Shown: positions 1-11,081 of the stretch, in pieces
Numbering within the stretch: position 1 is the stretch's first letter
How the letters are laid out: the number at the start of each line of letters is the position of its first letter
NCBI GenBank assembly: GCA_004297165.1
Contig: SCUJ01000006.1
Coordinates: 496,001-560,000 of the forward strand
Source: Gammaproteobacteria bacterium
Lineage (GTDB): Bacteria; Pseudomonadota; Gammaproteobacteria; Eutrophobiales; Eutrophobiaceae
DNA length: 64,000 nucleotides
Reading direction: 5' to 3'
The notes under the pieces: generated by a model
What the model saw: the letters and a program-made list of their open reading frames with translations, nothing else
What the model was told of the DNA's origin: nothing
Databases searched by the model: none
Made by a program: the position numbers and the translations under genes

Positions 1-1053
1 AGTGTCATCGTTGATCTCGGTAATAACGCCGAGGCCCTCATCTCCAGGGAACATCTGATCCCGCGCGAGGCCATTCGTCCGGGCGATCGTTTACGGGCAT
101 ACCTTTATGAAGTAAGACCGGAAACCCGCGGTCCGCAGTTATTTCTCAGCCGGACTGCCCCGGAACTCCTGATTGAACTGTTCAAAATCGAGGTTCCCGA
201 GATTAATGAAGGCATGATTGAGATCATAAATGGGGCGAGAGATCCGGGCTCCCGGGCGAAGATAGCCGTCCGCACCCGCGACCCGAGAATCGATCCAATC
301 GGCGCCTGCGTCGGCATGCGCGGTTCCCGTGTGCAGGCCGTATCTAACGAACTGGGCGGCGAGCGAATCGACATCATACTTTGGGATGAAAACCCGGCCC
401 AATTCGTAATCAACGCTATGGCGCCGGCGGAGATCGCCTCAATCCTGGTGGACGAGGATTCTCACAGCATGGATGTGGCCGTTGCCGAGGAGAATCTCTC
501 GCAGGCAATCGGGCGGGGCGGTCAGAACGTAAAGTTGGCGAGTGAGTTGACCGGTTGGGATCTGAATATAATGTCAGTCGAGCAGGCGGAAGAAAAAACC
601 GAAAGCGAAGCGCAGAACCTGCTGAAGATGTTCATGGACCAACTTGATGTTGACGAAGAAATCGCCAATATTCTGGTGCAGGAAGGGTTTTCCAGTATTG
701 ATGAAGTGGCTTACGTCCCGGAGAACGAGATCCGGGAGATCGAAGAATTCGACGAAGATCTCGTCAACGAACTGCGCAACCGGGCGCGCGATGTCCTGTT
801 AACCCGCGCAATTGTCAACGAAGAGAAACTTTCGGACGCCAAGCCGGCAGCCGACCTTCTGAATATGAAAGGGATGGACGAAGCCTTGGCATATGAACTG
901 GCTGGCAGGGGGGTCATCACCATGGAAGATCTGGCGGAACAATCCGTCGACGATCTCCTGGTTATAGAAGACCTCGACGCCGAACGCGCGGGCAAATTAA
1001 TCATGACGGCGAGAATACCCTGGTTTGAGAAAGACAACCCGGCGAGGGATTAG
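1..1053 (+). CDS. nusA: Transcription termination/antitermination factor NusA (5' end outside window)
   Basis: This protein binds RNA polymerase and nascent RNA and modulates pausing, termination and antitermination. The reading frame is open from base 1, so the N-terminal domain and the start of the S1 domain are missing; 350 codons are visible. The visible part runs from the end of S1 into two KH domains (KH1 with the [12 protein letters not shown] motif, KH2 with the [13 protein letters not shown] motif). It then carries two acidic helix-hairpin C-terminal repeats typical of proteobacterial NusA. It ends with TAG three bases before infB, in the conserved nusA-infB-rbfA-truB order. rimP would be expected just upstream, outside the window. 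Confidence 0.97.
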   Translation, partial: SVIVDLGNNAEALISREHLIPREAIRPGDRLRAYLYEVRPETRGPQLFLSRTAPELLIELFKIEVPEINEGMIEIINGARDPGSRAKIAVRTRDPRIDPIGACVGMRGSRVQAVSNELGGERIDIILWDENPAQFVINAMAPAEIASILVDEDSHSMDVAVAEENLSQAIGRGGQNVKLASELTGWDLNIMSVEQAEEKTESEAQNLLKMFMDQLDVDEEIANILVQEGFSSIDEVAYVPENEIREIEEFDEDLVNELRNRARDVLLTRAIVNEEKLSDAKPAADLLNMKGMDEALAYELAGRGVITMEDLAEQSVDDLLVIEDLDAERAGKLIMTARIPWFEKDNPARD

Positions 1054-1056
1054 TCA

Positions 1057-3621
1057 ATGCCCGAAGTGACGATAAAACAGTATGCGAGCACCATCAATAT
1101 ACCCATCGACAGGTTATTGGAGCAACTGAACGATGCAGGTATCAGGGGCAAAGCCGCCGACGATCTAATCTCGGACTCGGAAAAGGCCGAATTGCTGGGT
1201 TTCCTGCGCCGCAAACACGGCAAGGACGAAAAATCCGAACCTAAAAAAATCACCCTTCGCCGCAAATCGGTCAGCGAAATAAAGGTGCCCGTCGCCACCG
1301 CCGCGCGTAACAAGGCGCGATCCAAGACCATAAATGTTGAATATCGCAAGAAACGCACCTACGTAAAACGCAGCGTTATCGAAGATGAGGCCGCCGAAAA
1401 GGCCGCCGAGGAGGCCAGACTTCAGGAGGAAGCCGAAGCTGTCGAGCAGGCGCGTCTCGCTGAGGCCGCAGCTCAAACGGCGGCGATCGAATCGCAATCG
1501 GCAACGGACATGGCGTCGGCGCAACTGTTGGATGAGGCAAAAGCCGAGACGGATCAAGAAACCGAACAGAAGGTACAGGATCTCGCAAACCGACCTGGCG
1601 CAATTGCCGACCTTGGTATAGCGCCGATCCGGACGGTCGAACCGGCAGCCAAGACTATTCCCCCGACAGAGGAGGGCGCTAAAGTATCTCGCGAAGCACG
1701 TGAGAAAAATTATCGTCCTCATCAGGAAGAAGAAGGTCATGCTTTTCATAGGAAAGAGCTGCACGTCGCTTCGGACAAATCTGGACGCCGCAAGAAAAAG
1801 TCCAAGAATCTGCGTCCGGTGGTAAAACAGGCCCCGCAACACATTTTCGAGAAGCCTACGGAACCCATCGTTCGGGAAGTGGAAATTCCCGAGAGCATCA
1901 CTGTTGCCGAACTAGCCCAACGGATGTCGATCAAGGGGATCGAAGTCGTCAAGGTCATGTTGAATATGGGCAGCATGGTTACCATCAACCAGACCATCGA
2001 TCAGGATACAGCCGCGATAGTCGTCGAGGAAATGGGGCACCGTCCCAAGCTGCTCAAGGAAAACGCCCTGGAAGAGGAGATCATCAAGAGCGCCGCCCAT
2101 GAGGGAGAAGCCATGCCGAGGGCCCCGGTGGTTACCATCATGGGGCATGTCGATCATGGCAAGACTTCACTCCTAGATTACATCCGGCGGACCAAGGTTA
2201 CCAGCACCGAGGCAGGGGGCATCACCCAGCATATCGGGGCTTACAACGTGGAAACGCCGAAAGGTCGCATCACTTTTCTCGACACTCCGGGCCATGAAGC
2301 CTTCACGGCTATGCGCGCACGCGGCGCCAAGGTGACGGATATAGTTGTTATCGTGGTCGCCGCCGATGATGGCGTGATGCCGCAGACTGAGGAGGCAATC
2401 CGGCATGCCAAGGCGGCAAAAGTGCCGGTCATCATCGCCGTGAACAAAATCGACAAGGCCAACGCCGACCCGGATCGAGTTAAACAGGAATTGTCCAAAC
2501 TTGATGTCATCTCCGAGGCATGGGGCGGCGACACCATCTTCGTCCATGTCTCCGCCATTACCGGACAGGGTGTCGATACCCTGCTGGAAAATATATTGCT
2601 GCAAGCAGAGATTATGGAACTGAAGGCCGTCGACAAGGGACCGGCCGCGGGGACGGTTATCGAATCCAGACTGGATCGCGGCAGGGGTCCTGTGGCCACG
2701 ATCCTTGTGCAACGAGGCGAGATCCGCAAGGGAGATGTCATACTCAGCGGACACGAATATGGACGTGTCCGGGCCATGCAGAATGAAGACGGCAAGGATA
2801 TTGAATCTGCCGGACCATCCACCCCGATTGAAGTTTTAGGACTCTCGGGCACGCCGAATGCAGGAGATGAAATTATCGTCGTTCCGGATGAACGCAAGGC
2901 GAGAGAGATTGCCTTGTTCAGACAAGGGAAATACCGTGAGGTAAAACTCGCCAAGCAACAAGCCTCGAAGATTGAATCCGCGCTGACCCAGATGAGCGAA
3001 GAAGGAAAATCGATTTTGTATGTGCTCATCAAGGCGGATGTCCAGGGGTCCTGCGAAGCCCTGGTCGGCGCACTCAGGCAACTGGGCACTGAAGAAGTCG
3101 GCGTCGAAGTGATCAACAGTGGCGTCGGCGGGATAACGGAGTCAGACATCAATCTGGCGACAACGACCAAGGCCATGGTCATCGGCTTTAATGTCCGTGC
3201 TGATGCCTCCGCCCGGCGGTTGGCGGAAGATGAGGGAGTAAAAATCCGGTATTACAGTGTGATCTACGACGTAATCGATGACGTCAAGGCGGGGCTGAGC
3301 GGATTACTGGCGCCCGAGGTGCGGGAAAATATCATCGGCAATGCCAAGGTCCAGGAAATCTTCAGTTCGCAAAAATTCGGCGATATCGCCGGGTGCATCG
3401 TCACCAACGGAATTATCCGCAAAAGCAATCCCATCCGGGTGTTGCGGGATAATGTTGTCATCTATGAAGGGGAACTGGAATCACTGCGACGTTTCAAGGA
3501 TGATGTCAACGAGGTGAAATCCGGCATTGAATGCGGGATCGGCGTGAAGAATTATACCGACGTCAGGGCTGGCGATGTGATCGAGGTTTTTGAACGCGTA
3601 GAAGTCGCGCGCACCATCTGA
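1057..3621 (+). CDS. infB: Translation initiation factor IF-2
   Basis: IF-2 is the GTPase that delivers fMet-tRNA to the 30S subunit and promotes 50S joining. The 854-aa protein starts with an IF2_N domain (about 1-52), followed by a long charged Ala/Glu/Lys-rich linker and a second IF2_N-like segment near 280-330. The G domain begins near residue 355, with G1 GHVDHGKT at about 363-370, G3 DTPGHEAF, G4 NKID and a G5-like SAITGQG. Domains II, III and C2 follow, including the CVVTNG and GIKNY-like C-terminal region. Length and order are normal for a proteobacterial IF-2. The ATG lies three bases after the nusA stop, indicating co-transcription. Confidence 0.98.
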   Translation: MPEVTIKQYASTINIPIDRLLEQLNDAGIRGKAADDLISDSEKAELLGFLRRKHGKDEKSEPKKITLRRKSVSEIKVPVATAARNKARSKTINVEYRKKRTYVKRSVIEDEAAEKAAEEARLQEEAEAVEQARLAEAAAQTAAIESQSATDMASAQLLDEAKAETDQETEQKVQDLANRPGAIADLGIAPIRTVEPAAKTIPPTEEGAKVSREAREKNYRPHQEEEGHAFHRKELHVASDKSGRRKKKSKNLRPVVKQAPQHIFEKPTEPIVREVEIPESITVAELAQRMSIKGIEVVKVMLNMGSMVTINQTIDQDTAAIVVEEMGHRPKLLKENALEEEIIKSAAHEGEAMPRAPVVTIMGHVDHGKTSLLDYIRRTKVTSTEAGGITQHIGAYNVETPKGRITFLDTPGHEAFTAMRARGAKVTDIVVIVVAADDGVMPQTEEAIRHAKAAKVPVIIAVNKIDKANADPDRVKQELSKLDVISEAWGGDTIFVHVSAITGQGVDTLLENILLQAEIMELKAVDKGPAAGTVIESRLDRGRGPVATILVQRGEIRKGDVILSGHEYGRVRAMQNEDGKDIESAGPSTPIEVLGLSGTPNAGDEIIVVPDERKAREIALFRQGKYREVKLAKQQASKIESALTQMSEEGKSILYVLIKADVQGSCEALVGALRQLGTEEVGVEVINSGVGGITESDINLATTTKAMVIGFNVRADASARRLAEDEGVKIRYYSVIYDVIDDVKAGLSGLLAPEVRENIIGNAKVQEIFSSQKFGDIAGCIVTNGIIRKSNPIRVLRDNVVIYEGELESLRRFKDDVNEVKSGIECGIGVKNYTDVRAGDVIEVFERVEVARTI

Positions 3622-3674
3622 CCACCGGCCAAACCTCCGGCTGTGACAGATATAGTACAGGCCTTGCGGACTAG

Positions 3675-4046
3675 ATGCAGAGACAATATGGTCGGAATCA
3701 ACGGGTTGCCGATCTGATTCAACGGGAATTAGCCCCGCTTTTTCAACGGGATTTGCGCAATCCTGAATTCGGTTTGGTTACCATCTCCCGCGTCGATCTG
3801 AGCCCCGACTTGGGCAATGCCAGGGTCTTTTTGACCAGCATCGGCGGCACGCTAAATCAGGATTCGCTGATAACGAACATCAATAAACAGGCCAGTCATT
3901 TCCGGCACGAACTGGCCGGGAAACTGCGGCTCAGAAGCGTTCCCAAGCTACATTTCACCTACGATACCGCCATAGAAAAAGGCGAACGGCTCTACTCATT
4001 AATCGCTTCGTTAAAGACCGATTCCGATAGCGATCAAACCCCTTGA
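3675..4046 (+). CDS. rbfA: 30S ribosome-binding factor RbfA
   Basis: RbfA is a KH-type 16S rRNA maturation factor acting on the 5' helix of the 30S subunit. The 123-aa protein begins with the conserved RNQRVADLIQRELAPL segment and has the family's single KH-like fold, with the typical LRSVPKLHFTYD strand near the C-terminus. Length is normal. It lies 53 bases after infB, in the standard nusA-infB-rbfA-truB arrangement, so it is very probably part of the same transcript. Confidence 0.96.
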   Translation: MQRQYGRNQRVADLIQRELAPLFQRDLRNPEFGLVTISRVDLSPDLGNARVFLTSIGGTLNQDSLITNINKQASHFRHELAGKLRLRSVPKLHFTYDTAIEKGERLYSLIASLKTDSDSDQTP

Positions 4047-4102
4047 GCGCATCGGCACACAGGATGTGCGGATGGCTCCATACATTGTTATCAGGAATGG
4101 TT

Positions 4103-5065
4103 GTGAAAAAAAGTCAACGGCGGAATAAACCTCAAGGTCGTAATCTGGATGGTATTCTGCTACTGGATAAACCGATCGGGATAACCTCCAACCAGGCCCT
4201 GCAACAGGTCAAGAACCTCTTCGCGGCGCGCAAGGCAGGACACACCGGCAGCCTGGACAAGATGGCGTCCGGTTTATTACCCATATGTTTCGGCGAAGCC
4301 ACAAAATTTTCCGGATATCTGTTGGAGGCCGATAAACAGTACCTCACCGATTGCCGTTTGGGCATTCGGACCGCCACGGGCGATGCGCTGGGCGATATCC
4401 TCGAAGAGGCGCCGGTACCCGCCTATTCGATATCTCAAGTAGAAGACGTGCTGGCTAAATTCAGGGGCGAAACGACACAAATACCGCCGATGTTTTCAGC
4501 ACTGAAACACCAGGGTAAACGCTTGTACGAACTGGCTTATAAGGGCATAGAGGTTGAGAGACAGCCACGCAGGGTAGTAATCCATAAACTTGAACTGATC
4601 AGCTTCGATGGAGTGATACTCAGAATGGCAGTGCATTGTTCCAAAGGGACGTACATACGCACGCTGGCGGAAGATATCGGCAAATTACTTGGCTGCGGCG
4701 CTCATGTCACGATGCTGAGGCGCACAGGCGCAGGACCATTCAGGGAAGCCGGGATGCATGTGCTGGAGAAGTTGCAAGAGGTGGCAGTCCATGGCGTAGA
4801 GCATCTCGACAGTTTGCTTCTGCCCCTCGATGCCGCCTTGCGTGACCTGCCCGACCTGCGCCTGAATGCCTTGATTGCAGGCTACATCCGAGACGGCCAG
4901 GCGGTCATGGTGCCCCAGGCGCCCATATCCGGAATGCTGCGCCTGTATGATGAAACAGGCGGCTTTATCGGGGTCGGTGAAATCCTCGATGACGGGCGAG
5001 TGGAACCAAGACGGTTGGTCAACCGGCAAGGTGAATCGTCGAGGCATATTTTACGGTCTTTTTAA
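4103..5065 (+). CDS. truB: tRNA pseudouridine(55) synthase TruB
   Basis: TruB converts U55 of the tRNA T-loop to pseudouridine. The catalytic Asp sits in GHTGSLDKMASG (residue 52 with this start), followed by the normal synthase core and a PUA-like C-terminal part. An open frame reaches back to a TTG at 4043 that overlaps the rbfA stop. I prefer the GTG at 4103 because AGGA at 4093-4096 is spaced 6 bases from it; the ATG at 4097 is too close to that ribosome-binding site. The 320-aa length from 4103 fits the family. It is the last gene before an independent rpsO promoter. Confidence 0.95.
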   Translation: MKKSQRRNKPQGRNLDGILLLDKPIGITSNQALQQVKNLFAARKAGHTGSLDKMASGLLPICFGEATKFSGYLLEADKQYLTDCRLGIRTATGDALGDILEEAPVPAYSISQVEDVLAKFRGETTQIPPMFSALKHQGKRLYELAYKGIEVERQPRRVVIHKLELISFDGVILRMAVHCSKGTYIRTLAEDIGKLLGCGAHVTMLRRTGAGPFREAGMHVLEKLQEVAVHGVEHLDSLLLPLDAALRDLPDLRLNALIAGYIRDGQAVMVPQAPISGMLRLYDETGGFIGVGEILDDGRVEPRRLVNRQGESSRHILRSF

Positions 5066-5075
5066 TCATAAATTC

Positions 5076-5104
5076 TTGTTCAGGCACAAGCGCATAGGTA
5101 GAAT
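5076..5104 (+). promoter_or_regulatory. Sigma70-type promoter for rpsO
   Basis: TTGTTC at 5076-5081 and TAGAAT at 5099-5104 are separated by 17 bases. They lie about 50 bases upstream of the rpsO start and just after the truB stop. The boxes are close to consensus and the position matches the separate rpsO promoter known in enterobacteria. Prediction from sequence only. Confidence 0.6.
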
Positions 5105-5156
5105 GCGCGCTTTCCAAGAGTCGAATATACAGCAGGCATAGCCAGGAGCGATGCAG

Positions 5157-5426
5157 ATGGCATTAAATCAGCAGCAGACATCAGCCATTATCAACGAATA
5201 TAAGCGTACAGACAGCGATACCGGGTCACCCGAAGTTCAAGTTGCCTTGTTGACCTCCAATATCACGCAGTTATCAGATCATTTTACTGTCCACAACAAG
5301 GATCATCATTCCCGACAGGGTTTGTTGCGGATGGTTAATCACCGTCGCAAATTACTGGAATATCTGAAGAAAAAAGACATCAATCGTTACCGGGAGTTGA
5401 TTGGACGGCTGGGGCTTCGCAAATAA
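5157..5426 (+). CDS. rpsO: 30S ribosomal protein S15
   Basis: S15 is a primary 16S rRNA-binding protein of the 30S platform. The protein shows the conserved [24 protein letters not shown] and [12 protein letters not shown] blocks. I chose ATG 5157 rather than the in-frame ATG 5151: AGGAG at 5144-5148 is spaced 8 bases from 5157 but only 2 from 5151, and the resulting 89 aa equals the usual length. pnp follows after 148 bases, the usual rpsO-pnp pairing. That gap has a small CCGGT/ACCGG stem at 5493-5517 and no other gene. Confidence 0.97.
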   Translation: MALNQQQTSAIINEYKRTDSDTGSPEVQVALLTSNITQLSDHFTVHNKDHHSRQGLLRMVNHRRKLLEYLKKKDINRYRELIGRLGLRK

Positions 5427-5574
5427 CGCAACGCCGCCCATTCACACGCAAATAATCTCCCTCAACCCCCTTCGATTCCTACGTGAGCGCTGCCGGTAGT
5501 TATTTCTCGAGGACCGGACACATTCTGGCAAGGCTTGCTCCACGGACTCTTAAATACCTCAGGATCTAAATGCG

Positions 5575-7659
5575 ATGAAAGTGGTCAGAAAAGAATTTTT
5601 ATATGGCGATAACAACGTAATACTCGAAACGGGCAGAATAGCCCGACAGGCGACTGGCGCGGTTTATTGCAGCATGGGCGATACCGTGGTGCTGGTCACC
5701 TGTGTGGCCAACAAGGCAGTCAACCCGGGACAGGACTTTTTCCCGTTGACCGTCGAATATCAAGAGCGGAATTATGCGGCGGGGAAGATACCCGGCGGAT
5801 TCTTCAAGCGCGAAGGCCGGCCCTCGGAAAAAGAAACTCTCACCTCACGCCTCATCGACCGCCCCATCCGCCCCCTGTTCCCAAAAGGCTTCAGCAACGA
5901 AGTACAGATTATCGCCACGGTCCTCTCGCTGGACCCAGCGGTGGATCCGGATATCTTGTCCATGATAGGCGCATCCGCTGCGATCTCCATCGCCGGTCTG
6001 CCCTTTAGTGGGCCAATTGGCGCCGCGCGCGTCGGGTATCGGGACGGGAGTTACCTGCTGAATCCAAGTTTCGATGCCCTGGATAATTCGGAACTTAACC
6101 TGGTCGTGGCTGGCACCGAGAGCTCCGTTTTGATGGTTGAATCTGAGGCCCGGCAACTCAGCGAAGAGATCATGCTGGGAGCGGTCATGTTTGGACACGA
6201 GCAATTCCAGGTGGTTATCAGGAATATCCGCGAAATGGTTAAAGAAGCCGGCGCCCGACCCTGGCCCTGGCAACCACCGGAGCCCAATGCCGAACTGGTC
6301 GCTGAGGTGGATCAACGCTGCGCCGACCTGATCAGCGAAGCCTACGCCATTCGCGATAAATTGAGCCGGCGGGATCGCCTGCAGGAGATCAAGACCGAGA
6401 TCGTACAGGCATTGCAGACGGCCTTCCCTGAAAAATGGCAGGATGGCGACATCCTGGAAGTCATCGAGAAACTGGAAAGCAAGATCGTCAGGCATGGGAT
6501 AGTCGTTGGGGAACCGCGTATCGATGGACGCGGACCCGAGGACATCCGTCCGATTTCGATAGAAGTCGGGATCCTGCCCAGGGCGCATGGATCGGCATTG
6601 TTTACCCGTGGAGAAACCCAGGCATTGGTTGGAGTGGCCCTCGGCACCGACAGGGATTCACAGATAATCGACGCCATCGAAGGCGAACGCCGTGAAAATT
6701 TCATGTTGCATTACAACTTTCCGCCGTTTTCCGTGGGCGAGACAGGGCGCGTCGGTACACCCAAGCGCCGCGAAATTGGTCATGGGCGGCTGGCGAAACG
6801 CGGTATGCTGGCGGTGATGCCGGATATGACCAAGTTCCCGTATGCCATCCGGGTAGTCTCGGAAATTACGGAATCCAATGGATCGAGTTCCATGGCGTCC
6901 GTTTGCGGGACCAGCCTCTCGCTTATGGATGCCGGCGTGGCTATATCTGCGCCGGTGGCTGGCATTGCCATGGGACTTATCAAGGAAAAGGACAAGTTCG
7001 TCGTGCTGTCGGACATCATGGGCGATGAGGATCACCTGGGCGACATGGATTTCAAGGTCGCGGGGACTGCCACTGGTGTTACTGCATTACAGATGGATAT
7101 CAAGATCGATGGCATTACCCGGCAGATTATGCAAGTGGCCCTGGCGCAGGCGCGCACCGGCCGCATGCATATCCTGGGCAAGATGAACGAGATCATAAGC
7201 AAATCCAGACCGGAGATGTCCGAGTACGCACCGCGTATCACCACCATCAAGATACACCCGGACAAGATCCGCGACGTCATCGGCAAGGGCGGCACGACCA
7301 TCCGGGGAATTACTGAGGAGACTGGGGCCACCATCGATATCGCCGATGACGGCACGGTCAAGATCTTCTCGGTGGACAAGGCGGCGGCGGAAAACGCCCG
7401 CAAGCGTATCGAATCCATCACCGCTGATATCGAAGTCGGCAAGATCTACGAAGGCCGGGTGCAGAAACTCATGGACTTCGGGGCCTTCGTCAACATCCTG
7501 CCGGGCAAGGACGGTTTGGTACACATCTCCCAGATATCGGATGAACGCGTGGAGAATGTCAGCGAAAAGCTCTCCGAAGGCGATATGGTCAAGGTCAAGG
7601 TGCTGGAGATCGATCGCCAGGGCCGGGTCCGCCTCAGCATGAAGGCCGTCAACGAATAG
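5575..7659 (+). CDS. pnp: Polyribonucleotide nucleotidyltransferase (PNPase)
   Basis: PNPase is the phosphorolytic 3'-5' exoribonuclease of the RNA degradosome. The 694-aa protein has two RNase PH-type domains (about 1-215 and 310-540) separated by the all-alpha linker. The second contains the metal/catalytic region [23 protein letters not shown] domain ([17 protein letters not shown]) and an S1 domain ([20 protein letters not shown]) complete the C-terminus. Length and domain order are normal. It is followed by an intrinsic terminator. Confidence 0.98.
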   Translation: MKVVRKEFLYGDNNVILETGRIARQATGAVYCSMGDTVVLVTCVANKAVNPGQDFFPLTVEYQERNYAAGKIPGGFFKREGRPSEKETLTSRLIDRPIRPLFPKGFSNEVQIIATVLSLDPAVDPDILSMIGASAAISIAGLPFSGPIGAARVGYRDGSYLLNPSFDALDNSELNLVVAGTESSVLMVESEARQLSEEIMLGAVMFGHEQFQVVIRNIREMVKEAGARPWPWQPPEPNAELVAEVDQRCADLISEAYAIRDKLSRRDRLQEIKTEIVQALQTAFPEKWQDGDILEVIEKLESKIVRHGIVVGEPRIDGRGPEDIRPISIEVGILPRAHGSALFTRGETQALVGVALGTDRDSQIIDAIEGERRENFMLHYNFPPFSVGETGRVGTPKRREIGHGRLAKRGMLAVMPDMTKFPYAIRVVSEITESNGSSSMASVCGTSLSLMDAGVAISAPVAGIAMGLIKEKDKFVVLSDIMGDEDHLGDMDFKVAGTATGVTALQMDIKIDGITRQIMQVALAQARTGRMHILGKMNEIISKSRPEMSEYAPRITTIKIHPDKIRDVIGKGGTTIRGITEETGATIDIADDGTVKIFSVDKAAAENARKRIESITADIEVGKIYEGRVQKLMDFGAFVNILPGKDGLVHISQISDERVENVSEKLSEGDMVKVKVLEIDRQGRVRLSMKAVNE

Positions 7660-7681
7660 CGAACGCGGATAACGCGTAAAG

Positions 7682-7705
7682 AAAGGGCCGTTTGGCCCTT
7701 TTTTT
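7682..7705 (+). terminator. Rho-independent terminator after pnp
   Basis: A perfect 8-bp stem, AAAGGGCC at 7682-7689 and GGCCCTTT at 7694-7701, has a GTTT loop and runs into a T tract ending at 7705. It lies 23 bases after the pnp stop and closes the rpsO-pnp transcript. Confidence 0.9.
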
Positions 7706-7795
7706 ATGTCCCCCCGCCATGGTCAGAAGAGCCGAAAACATGGCTGGACTCTCGGCTTTACGGTAGGATGCGCATTTTTCGAAGGTATTGATTTG

Positions 7796-8638
7796 ATGAA
7801 ATTGGATAGCAAGGAATTCCGTTTCTGGGAACACAAGGCGATTACCTTCCTCGGCATGTCCGGGGTGGGAAAAACGCGCCTTGCGCGCCTGCTTCGGAAG
7901 CGGCATTGGTTTCATTATTCGGTGGATTATCGGATCGGCACGCGCTATCTCAATGAACCGATCATGGATAACATCAAATACAAGGCGATGGGTATCCCCT
8001 TTCTCCGGGACTTATTGCGTTCGGATTCCATCTGTATCGCCAACAACATCTCCGTGGACAACCTGAAGTGTCTTTCGTCCTACCTAGGCAAGGTCGGCAA
8101 TCCGGAACTTGACGGTCTTGGCCTCGATGAGTTCAAGCGTCGCCAACGTCAACACCGGGAGGCTGAGTTGGCCGCCCTCAGGGATGTGCCGGAATATATC
8201 CGCAAGGCCAGGGATATCTATGGCTACTCGCACTTTGTCAACGATGCCGGCGGCAGCCTGTGCGAACTTGAAGACGAGGAGATCTTTAATGTCCTCTCCG
8301 CGCATACCTTGATCCTGTACATAAAATCCACAGACCGGAATGAGCAGGAATTGATCCTCAGGGCGGAGGAGGATCCAAAGCCCCTGTATTTCCGGGAGAC
8401 TTTCCTCGATGAGCAACTTGCGATTTACATGGAGGAACGGGCGCTTGAATACGCGGCGATGATCCAGCCTGACGACTTCGTGCGCTGGGTCTTTCCCAGA
8501 TTGCTGCGCGCGCGCCTGCCGAGGTACGGAACGATTGCGGAACGATACGGTTACACCGTCACCACGGATGAGATCGCCGGCATCAATGATGACCAGGATT
8601 TCCTCACACTGATCGAAACTGTGTTGGAACGAGCCTGA
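7796..8638 (+). CDS. P-loop NTPase of unknown function
   Basis: The 280-aa protein begins its fold with a Walker A motif GMSGVGKT at about residues 19-26, after a short strand (AITFLGMSG). Several conserved-looking acidic and aromatic stretches follow, but I do not recognise a known kinase signature beyond the P-loop. The nucleotide-binding N-terminus resembles small-molecule kinases of the shikimate/adenylate kinase type, so a kinase role is possible but not shown. The open frame extends back to 7706 inside the pnp terminator region; ATG 7796 with AAGG about 10 bases upstream is the likelier start. It is only 25 bases from metA, so co-transcription is likely. Confidence 0.75.
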   Translation: MKLDSKEFRFWEHKAITFLGMSGVGKTRLARLLRKRHWFHYSVDYRIGTRYLNEPIMDNIKYKAMGIPFLRDLLRSDSICIANNISVDNLKCLSSYLGKVGNPELDGLGLDEFKRRQRQHREAELAALRDVPEYIRKARDIYGYSHFVNDAGGSLCELEDEEIFNVLSAHTLILYIKSTDRNEQELILRAEEDPKPLYFRETFLDEQLAIYMEERALEYAAMIQPDDFVRWVFPRLLRARLPRYGTIAERYGYTVTTDEIAGINDDQDFLTLIETVLERA

Positions 8639-8663
8639 ATTTCCATTACTGAGATCTTAAAAA

Positions 8664-9740
8664 ATGCCGCTCGTAGCCAATACCGATTTGCCAAGCTTTG
8701 CCAGACTGCGTGAGGAAGGCGAGACCGTCATCGCCCGGGATCGCGCGCTGCATCAGGATATTCGGGAACTGCATATCGGCCTCCTTAACATGATGCCGGA
8801 TAAATCGCTGGAGGCGACTGAACGCCAGTTTTTCCGTCTGATCGGCGAAAGCAACCAGATCGCCCAGTTTTATATGCACCCATTCACGATCGATGCCATA
8901 CACAGGGAAGCAGAGGCCAGCGAACACGTGCGCAAGTACTATAAAAGTTTCCGTCAGATTAGGGAGGAAGGGCTGGATGCCCTGATCATCTCGGGTGCCC
9001 TTCCGGGGCCGGAACTATCGCAGTTACCCTTCTGGAGCCCTCTCATAGAAGTCATGGATTGGGCCAGTGAAAATGTGACATCGACCTTGTGTTCATGCCT
9101 GGCCACTCATGCCATCATGCAGTTTCGCTATGCCATGAAACGCATACACCTGTCCGCGAAACGCTGGGGTGTGTATACCCACAAGGTCATCGATCAGCGC
9201 CATCCCCTGGTGGCGGGGGTCAACACGCGCTTCGATGTGCCGCATTCGCGGTTCTATCAGATCGATGCCGAGCAGTTCACCGCTGCCGGTCTGCACATAC
9301 TGGTGGAGAGCCCCGCAGCCGGCGTGCATCTTGCCGTGAGCGGCGATGGCTTGCGCACTGTCATGTTTCAAGGGCATCCGGAATATGACGCCATCAGCCT
9401 GTTGAAAGAATACAAACGCGAGGTCAATCATTTTCTCGCCGGCATAAACACGGAATACCCGCCATTTCCTGAAAACTACTTCACGCCGCTGTGCCAGGCA
9501 ATCCTCGATGAATTTCGCGATCGTGTGATGCAGGCGAAAGTCCACGGTAAGCCTGAACCGATTTTTCCTGAGCGCCTGATCCGGGATTCGTTGGACAATA
9601 CCTGGCATGACAGCGCCGAAGCGGTCATCAACAACTGGATCGGATTGGTGTATCAGCTTACGCATGTGGACCGGCGCAAGCCCTTCCGGGACGACGTCGA
9701 TCCGGAACATCCACTAGCTTCGATTAACACCCGTAACTGA
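8664..9740 (+). CDS. metA: Homoserine O-succinyltransferase (MetA family)
   Basis: This enzyme acylates homoserine in the first committed step of methionine synthesis. The 358-aa protein carries the MetA N-terminal block [20 protein letters not shown]. The likely nucleophile Cys145 sits in [10 protein letters not shown], and His238 and Glu240 are in FQGHPEYD, matching the Cys-His-Glu triad of the family. The family splits between succinyl- and acetyl-transferases; which acyl-CoA is used here cannot be settled by eye. It follows the P-loop gene by 25 bases and precedes rimO by 26. Confidence 0.9.
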   Translation: MPLVANTDLPSFARLREEGETVIARDRALHQDIRELHIGLLNMMPDKSLEATERQFFRLIGESNQIAQFYMHPFTIDAIHREAEASEHVRKYYKSFRQIREEGLDALIISGALPGPELSQLPFWSPLIEVMDWASENVTSTLCSCLATHAIMQFRYAMKRIHLSAKRWGVYTHKVIDQRHPLVAGVNTRFDVPHSRFYQIDAEQFTAAGLHILVESPAAGVHLAVSGDGLRTVMFQGHPEYDAISLLKEYKREVNHFLAGINTEYPPFPENYFTPLCQAILDEFRDRVMQAKVHGKPEPIFPERLIRDSLDNTWHDSAEAVINNWIGLVYQLTHVDRRKPFRDDVDPEHPLASINTRN

Positions 9741-9766
9741 ATGCTTTCCATTCATTTGTTGGTAAC

Positions 9767-11080
9767 ATGGCCGCGCCGAAAGTAGGTTTTGTCAGTCTGG
9801 GATGCCCCAAGGCCCTGGTTGATTCAGAGCGCATGCTCACACGCTTGCGGGAGGAGGGCTATGAGATCAGCCCGACTTATCAAGGGGCGGATCTGGTCGT
9901 CGTCAACACTTGCGGGTTCATCGACAGCGCCAAGCAGGAATCCATCGAAGCGATTGGCGAGGCGCTCGTCGAAAACGGCAGGGTAATCGTGACGGGCTGC
10001 CTGGGCAGTCAGGCGGAATCCATCAGGGCCATTCATCCCAAGGTCCTCGATATCACTGGACCCCAGCAATATGAGGCAGTGGTCGCGGCGGTCAGGACTC
10101 ATGCCCCCATCAGTATCGAGACAGGCGCGTGTCACGTTCCCATGCCGCCGCAAGGCGTGCGTCTCACGCCCTCTCATTATGCCTACCTGAAGATCGCCGA
10201 GGGCTGCAATAATCATTGCAGTTTCTGCATCATCCCGGCATTGCGGGGGAGATTGGCAAGCCGGACGCTGGCTGAAATACTGCGCGAGGCCGAAACTCTA
10301 GTCGCATCAGGGGTCCGGGAATTGCTCGTAATCTCGCAGGACACCGGGGCATACGGCGCGGACAGAAACTTCGGAGAGCGCGCCGCGCGCCGCGAAGACC
10401 TTCATTCCTTGTGTGTCGAACTCGGCAAACTCGGCGTCTGGGTCAGGTTGCATTATGTTTATCCTTATCCGCATGTCGATCGCATCATTCCCCTGATGCA
10501 GGATAATAAAATCCTGCCTTACCTGGATGTGCCATTTCAACATGGCAGCCCGGCAATCTTGAAGGCGATGAAGCGCCCCGCGGCGGTGGAAAACAATCTC
10601 AAACGCATTCAATCCTGGCGGGAGGCGTGTCCCGATCTGACCTTGAGATCCTCGTTTATTGTTGGCTTCCCCGGCGAAACGGATGCCGATTTCGAGTTGT
10701 TAATCGAATTTTTGCGCGAGGCGCGCCTGGATCGGGTAGGCTGTTTCCAATATTCCGCAGTTAGCGGCGCAGCCGCCAATGCCTTGCCCGACGCTGTGCC
10801 AGAAGCCATCAAGGAGGAACGCTGGGAGCGCCTTATGCAGACACAGGCTGATATCAGCGCCGCCAGGCAACAGGAGCGAATCGGTAAGGTGGTCGAGGCG
10901 ATCATCGATGAAGCAGGGGAGGTTTATATCGGCCGCAGTCATGCCGACGCCCCGGAGATTGATGGCGTGATCCGCATAGACAGCCGACGTCGATTGTTCC
11001 CGGGGGATATCCTCAAGGTTTTAATCCAGGCCGCCGATGACTATGATTGCAGCGGGATAAATATCGAGGATATCGATTGA
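9767..11080 (+). CDS. rimO: Ribosomal protein S12 methylthiotransferase RimO
   Basis: RimO is a radical-SAM enzyme that adds a methylthio group to an Asp of ribosomal protein S12. The N-terminal UPF0004 domain has its three cluster cysteines in [16 protein letters not shown] and GCLGSQ. The radical-SAM motif CNNHCSFC is at residues 147-154, and a TRAM domain forms the C-terminus. The 437-aa length is normal. [11 protein letters not shown] distinguishes RimO from the related MiaB. The next gene starts one base after its stop. Confidence 0.96.
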   Translation: MAAPKVGFVSLGCPKALVDSERMLTRLREEGYEISPTYQGADLVVVNTCGFIDSAKQESIEAIGEALVENGRVIVTGCLGSQAESIRAIHPKVLDITGPQQYEAVVAAVRTHAPISIETGACHVPMPPQGVRLTPSHYAYLKIAEGCNNHCSFCIIPALRGRLASRTLAEILREAETLVASGVRELLVISQDTGAYGADRNFGERAARREDLHSLCVELGKLGVWVRLHYVYPYPHVDRIIPLMQDNKILPYLDVPFQHGSPAILKAMKRPAAVENNLKRIQSWREACPDLTLRSSFIVGFPGETDADFELLIEFLREARLDRVGCFQYSAVSGAAANALPDAVPEAIKEERWERLMQTQADISAARQQERIGKVVEAIIDEAGEVYIGRSHADAPEIDGVIRIDSRRRLFPGDILKVLIQAADDYDCSGINIEDID

Positions 11081-11081
11081 A

